This document shows positions 59,224 through 64,000 of a DNA stretch of 64,000 bases, in pieces. The position numbers and the translations under genes were made by a program. The first letter of the stretch is position 1; every line of letters begins with the position of its first letter. The DNA comes from Pseudomonadota bacterium (lineage in GTDB: Bacteria > Pseudomonadota > Gammaproteobacteria > Burkholderiales > Burkholderiaceae_C): positions 1 through 64,000 of the forward strand of contig JAEZWW010000103.1 of assembly GCA_023442945.1 (NCBI GenBank), given 5' to 3'. Below the pieces are notes generated by a model, which was not told the DNA's origin, ran no database searches, and saw nothing but the letters and a program-made list of their open reading frames with translations.

Positions 59224-60681
59224 ATGGGCTTCAAGCCGCTACCCATGGCGATCGCGGTGGCCATCGGCCTCTTGATCTGGTTCGTCGTGCCGGTGCCGCA
59301 CGGGGTGACGGCCAGCGCTTGGCACCTGCTGGCGCTGTTCGTGGCGACCATCGCGGCCATCATCGGCAAGGCGATGCCGATTGGCGCCATCTCCATCGTC
59401 GCGATCGCGCTGGTGGCGATCACTGGCGTGACCCACGACAAGCCCGCGGGCGCTGCCAGCGACGCGCTCAGCAGCTTTTCCAACCCGCTGATCTGGCTGA
59501 TCGGGGTGGCCATCATGATCTCGCGCGGCTTCATCAAGACCGGCCTGGGCGCGCGCATCGGCTACTACTTCATCTCGGTCTGGGGCAAGAAGACCATCGG
59601 CATTGGCTACGCGCTGACGCTGTCGGAGCTGATCCTGGCGCCCATCACGCCCAGCAACACGGCGCGCGGCGGCGGCATCGTCCACCCGATCATGCGGGCG
59701 ATCGCCGGCAGCTACGACTCCGACCCCGACAAGGGCACGGAAGGCCGCATGGGCCGGTACCTGGCGCTGACCAACTACCACGCCAACCCGATCACCTCGG
59801 CCATGTTCATCACCGCCACGGCGCCCAACCCGCTGGTGGTCAAACTGGTGGCCGACGCCACCGGCGCGCAGGTCCACCTGAGCTGGGGTACCTGGGCGCT
59901 GGCCATGCTGCTGCCCGGGCTGGTGGCGCTTTTGCTGATGCCGCTGGTCATCTATTGGATGTACCCGCCCGAGATCAAAAGCACGCCCAACGCGGCGCAG
60001 TTCGCGCGCGAAAAGCTGCGGGAGCTGGGGCCCATCAGCCGGGGCGAGGCGATCATGCTGGGCGTGTTCTTCGTGCTGCTGGTGCTGTGGGCGGGCATTC
60101 CGGCTTTCCTCTTCGGACCGGCCGCGGCGGTGGACCCGACCACCACGGCCTTTATCGGCCTGTCGCTGTGCCTCTTGACCGGCGTGCTGACCTGGGACGA
60201 CGTCATCAAGGAAAAAAGCGCCTGGGACACCATCGTCTGGTTCGGTGCGCTGGTGATGATGGCGACCTTCCTGAACAAGCTGGGGCTGATCGCCTGGTTC
60301 GCCCAGACGCTGGAGCAGGGCATCGCGCACCTGGGCCTGGGCTGGATGGGCGCCAGCGCCTTGCTGGTGCTGGCCTACCTGTACGCGCACTACCTGTTCG
60401 CCAGCACCACGGCGCACATCACCGCCATGTTCGCCGCGTTCTACGGCGCTGGCCTGGCGCTGGGCGCGCCGCCGATGCCCTTCGCGCTGATGATGGCGGC
60501 CGCCTCCAACATCATGATGACGCTGACGCACTACGCCACGGGCACGTCGCCAGTGATCTTCGGCTCGGGCTACACCACGCTGGGCCAGTGGTGGCGCGCC
60601 GGCTTTGTGATGAGCGTGGTGCTCATCCTCGTGTGGCTCTTCGTCGGCAGCGCGTGGTGGAAGCTGCTGGGTTACTGGTGA
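59224..60681 (+). CDS. DASS-family anion/dicarboxylate transporter
   Basis: A 485-residue inner-membrane carrier of the divalent anion:sodium symporter (SLC13/CitT) family with 11-12 helices. The two pseudo-symmetric substrate motifs are visible: APITPSNTARGGG in the first half and THYATGTSPVIFGSG in the second. The sequence resembles 2-oxoglutarate/malate or citrate:succinate carriers. AAAGGA precedes the ATG. Position between oxidase and IDH genes fits a TCA-cycle dicarboxylate. Confidence 0.9.
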   Translation: MGFKPLPMAIAVAIGLLIWFVVPVPHGVTASAWHLLALFVATIAAIIGKAMPIGAISIVAIALVAITGVTHDKPAGAASDALSSFSNPLIWLIGVAIMISRGFIKTGLGARIGYYFISVWGKKTIGIGYALTLSELILAPITPSNTARGGGIVHPIMRAIAGSYDSDPDKGTEGRMGRYLALTNYHANPITSAMFITATAPNPLVVKLVADATGAQVHLSWGTWALAMLLPGLVALLLMPLVIYWMYPPEIKSTPNAAQFAREKLRELGPISRGEAIMLGVFFVLLVLWAGIPAFLFGPAAAVDPTTTAFIGLSLCLLTGVLTWDDVIKEKSAWDTIVWFGALVMMATFLNKLGLIAWFAQTLEQGIAHLGLGWMGASALLVLAYLYAHYLFASTTAHITAMFAAFYGAGLALGAPPMPFALMMAAASNIMMTLTHYATGTSPVIFGSGYTTLGQWWRAGFVMSVVLILVWLFVGSAWWKLLGYW

Positions 60682-60736
60682 CGGGCAGCTTCGGGCCGCT
60701 GTGAGGCGGCGCACGGCCTGCAGCCTGGGTACCAGG

Positions 60737-60803
60737 CCATTTTCAAGGATTTTTGGCCGGTAGCCCTACAACCATCTGCGCGGGCAGCTATTGAAATAAT
60801 AGT
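60737..60803 (-). repeat. Dispersed repeat, copy 15
   Basis: Minus orientation, close to consensus: TTTCAATAGCTGCCCGCGCA, GATGGT, TGTAGGGCTACCGGCC, TCCTTGAAAATGG. It lies between the convergent DASS and DUF192 genes. Confidence 0.93.
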
Positions 60804-60848
60804 ATTCCCGCCTTCGTCAGGCGCAGAGGTCGCCCCCGTCGGCGCGGC

Positions 60849-61373
60849 TCAGGGCCGGCGGAACAGCTCGCCGCCCAGCTTGTGGCCGGCCTTGATGTGC
60901 TTGGCGTCGAACCAGCCCTGGTTCATCTCCAGCACGTAGCGCACCGGCCCTTTGGAGCAGTGGCTGGTCTCGTCCTGCGGCTTCATGTCCGCCAGGTTGG
61001 CGATGGTGCCGTCGTCGGTGACGAAGGCCGCCGTCAGCGGGATCAGCGTGTTCTTCATCCAGAAGCACTGCACCGCCGGCTGCTCGAACACGAAGACCAT
61101 GCCCTCGTGCTGGGGCATTTCCTGCCGGAACATCAGGCCGATCTGGCGCTGCTGGTTGTTGCCCGCCACCTGCGCGTCGATGCGGTGCATGCCGGCGGTG
61201 ATGGTCGTGCGCGGCAGGTTCATCTGGGGTTGCCCGGCAGGTGCCAGTTGGGCCCAAGCGGCGCCGCTGAGGAGCAGTCCCAGGCCACCGATCCAGGCGG
61301 CCACAGGGCGAAGCCAGGACTGCGCCCGGCGGGCACGGGCAACAGGGCGGAAATCAAGCGCGGTAGAAACCAT
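60849..61373 (-). CDS. DUF192 family exported protein
   Basis: A 174-residue protein. A signal peptide (about 20-42, ending GAAWA) precedes a DUF192 domain (about 60-170) with IGLMFRQEMP, GMVFVF, FWMKNTLIPL and YVLEMNQGWF, the family's core. DUF192 proteins are small beta barrels of unsettled function, usually periplasmic or extracellular. The start at 61373 is preferred; a longer frame to 61403 is possible. Confidence 0.85.
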   Translation of the reverse strand: MVSTALDFRPVARARRAQSWLRPVAAWIGGLGLLLSGAAWAQLAPAGQPQMNLPRTTITAGMHRIDAQVAGNNQQRQIGLMFRQEMPQHEGMVFVFEQPAVQCFWMKNTLIPLTAAFVTDDGTIANLADMKPQDETSHCSKGPVRYVLEMNQGWFDAKHIKAGHKLGGELFRRP

Positions 61374-61444
61374 GGTGTGCAAGGGCAAGGAACACGGGGG
61401 CAATCAAAAGCTGCGCCGCGGGCGCAAGCGGTTCGGGCCGGAGT

Positions 61445-61975
61445 TTACGTCCGCGCCAGCAATTGCCCGACCGCGTCCAGCAAGCTGTCAAAGCCGCCCA
61501 CCGGATCGAAGCGCTGACCGTTGATGAAAAAGCACGGCGTGCCGTTGACGCCGCTGCGCAGGCCGCTTTCGATGTCGCGGCGGATGCGCGCTTCGTACGT
61601 GCCCGCGTCCACCGCGCGCTGGAAATCCTCGGGCGTTTTGCCCAGCGACTGCAGGATCTGGCCGTACAGCGCCGGCCCCAGCGCGGCCTGGTTCTCGTAC
61701 AAGGCGTCGTGCACCGGCCAGAACTGGCCCTGCGCGGCGGCGAACTCCGCGACCAGCGCAGCGTTGAAGGCCTGAGGGTGCGCGTCGGTCAGCGGAAAGT
61801 TGCGGAAGACCACCGCGATGTGCTGGCCGTGGCGGCGCGCCAGCTCCTTGACGACGGGGTAGGCGTCGCCGCAGTACGGGCATTGGTAGTCGCCGTACTC
61901 CACGACCTGCACAGCGGCATGCAGGTTGCCTTGCAGGTGGTCGTCGGCGGAGATGGGTGCGCGCAGGGTGGACAT
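61445..61975 (-). CDS. DsbA-family thiol oxidoreductase, cytoplasmic type
   Basis: A 176-residue thioredoxin-fold protein with CPYC at Cys32-Cys35 (VVEYGDYQCPYC), an inserted helical domain and the cis-Pro segment NGTPCFFINGQ. No signal peptide, unlike periplasmic DsbA; similar proteins act as cytoplasmic disulfide or peroxide-related redox partners. It lies 25 bp after the peroxiredoxin gene on the same strand, which suggests it could serve that enzyme. Confidence 0.87.
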   Translation of the reverse strand: MSTLRAPISADDHLQGNLHAAVQVVEYGDYQCPYCGDAYPVVKELARRHGQHIAVVFRNFPLTDAHPQAFNAALVAEFAAAQGQFWPVHDALYENQAALGPALYGQILQSLGKTPEDFQRAVDAGTYEARIRRDIESGLRSGVNGTPCFFINGQRFDPVGGFDSLLDAVGQLLART

Positions 61976-62000
61976 GGTCGGCTTTCGGCGTGGGGGAAGG

Positions 62001-62482
62001 TCAGAGGCGGTCCAGGGCGTCCAGAACGCCGTCGACACCGGGGTTGACGGCCACGGGCGAAAGGTAGCTCCAGGCGATCTTGCCGGCCGCGTCGATCACG
62101 AACAAGGCGCGCTTGCTGGAGCCGGCGGCGTCGTCGTAAGCGCCGTACGCGCGCGACACGGCGCCCTTGGGTTCGAAGTCGGCCAACAGGCTGAAGTGCA
62201 GGTGCCGCGCTTCAATGAAGGCCTGGTGCGACCACACGCTGTCGACCGAGATGCCCAGCACCTGGGCCTGCTTGGGCTTGAACAGCGGCAGGGCGGCGTT
62301 GAAACGCCCAGCTCGTCACCGCAGACCGGGCTCCAGTCCGCGGGGTAGAACACCAGCACGACGGGGCGGCCGCGCAATTCGCTCAGCGCCAAGCGCTGGT
62401 CCGGTGTGGCCATCAGGCTGAAGTCGGGGGCGGGCGCGCCCGCGGGCAGGATCGCCGTGGGCGCTGGGGTGGGGTCGGGCAT
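62001..62482 (-). pseudogene. Peroxiredoxin (AhpC/TSA family) with single-base frameshift
   Basis: The N-terminal part reads from ATG 62482: APDFSLMATPD, VVLVFYPADWSPVCGDELGV with peroxidatic Cys54. The frame then breaks; the C-terminal part continues in another frame: VLGISVDSVWSHQAF, LLADFEPKGAVSRAYG, RALFVIDAAGKIAWSYLSP. Adding one A to the AAA at 62302-62304 (plus strand) restores one frame of 161 codons reading GVFNAALPLFKPKQAQVLGIS, the expected peroxiredoxin sequence. The 482-nt span is one short of a multiple of three, as this predicts. True mutation or sequencing error cannot be told apart here. Confidence 0.85.
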
Positions 62483-62714
62483 GGGGGGTATCCTTTGGCG
62501 CGTTGTCGACGCGGGCCGGGCAGCCGCCACGGCCTCCCCCCCCAGTGTCGACCTGCGGCTACCGCCCTGTCTGTAGGACGGCAGAGCGCGGTGTCTGGCA
62601 TGTGCCGAAAGCGCTTTCATCTCACCGCCTAGAATTCCTTGCACATGGTCAGCGCGTGGGAGCTGGCCAGAAGCGTTCCGATTTGTCAGACCCGATCGCA
62701 TTGTGGAGACCTGC

Positions 62715-63974
<1,260 letters not shown>

Positions 63975-64000
63975 GCCGATGGCCCGGCCTTGCCGGGCGG

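Overview
The window looks like a chromosomal segment of a betaproteobacterium of the order Burkholderiales, most likely the family Comamonadaceae. It is very GC-rich. The gene order folC / SPOR protein / cvpA / purF / metZ, a Bug-type (TctC) binding protein without its own permease, an IPTL-CTERM surface protein and the protein sequences themselves all point that way. No phage, plasmid, transposase, integrase or CRISPR array is visible.

Layout. 0-5 kb: an IPTL-CTERM glycine-rich exported protein, succinate-semialdehyde dehydrogenase, cardiolipin synthase and an ArsC/Spx-like protein. 5-14 kb: housekeeping genes on the plus strand (folC, SPOR protein, cvpA, purF, metZ, gltX), a promoter-tRNA-Ala-Glu-Asp-terminator unit, and ribD. 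14.7-31 kb: an accessory catabolic block with two paralogous carotenoid-cleavage-type oxygenases, two paralogous acyl-CoA synthetases, two thiolase-fold enzymes, a short-chain dehydrogenase, a DUF1295 membrane reductase-like protein, an alpha/beta hydrolase, a Bug solute-binding protein, and IclR and double-HxlR regulators. The remnant start of a third thiolase directly follows the first oxygenase gene. 31.5-31.7 kb: tRNA-Arg and tRNA-Pro.

31.9-40.3 kb: a GST and a fatty/aromatic acyl-CoA group (acyl-CoA dehydrogenase, APH-type kinase, Crp/Fnr regulator, enoyl-CoA hydratase, 3-hydroxyacyl-CoA dehydrogenase, D-2-hydroxyacid dehydrogenase), nearly every gene bounded by a short dispersed repeat. 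40.6-53.1 kb: lexA with two operators, a CAP-domain lipoprotein, and the envelope/nucleotide genes exbB-exbD-lpxK-trm112-kdsB-adk in one direction but interrupted by unrelated genes, with xseA divergent. 53.2-64 kb: iron superoxide dismutase, monomeric NADP-isocitrate dehydrogenase, a bd-type oxidase (cydAB, CIO-like), a DASS anion transporter, a DUF192 protein, a DsbA-like protein, a frameshifted peroxiredoxin, and the dimeric NADP-isocitrate dehydrogenase.

The most unusual structure is a dispersed repeat of about 55-70 bp, seen at least 15 times in both orientations. Its core is AGCTGnnCGCGCA, then about six variable bases, then TGTAGGGC. It sits in intergenic spacers, marks the places where the envelope gene cluster is interrupted, supplies the stop codons of two genes, and in one case lies in frame inside xseA, adding about 21 residues to exonuclease VII. 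It is absent from 11.0 to 32.7 kb, which includes the oxygenase block.
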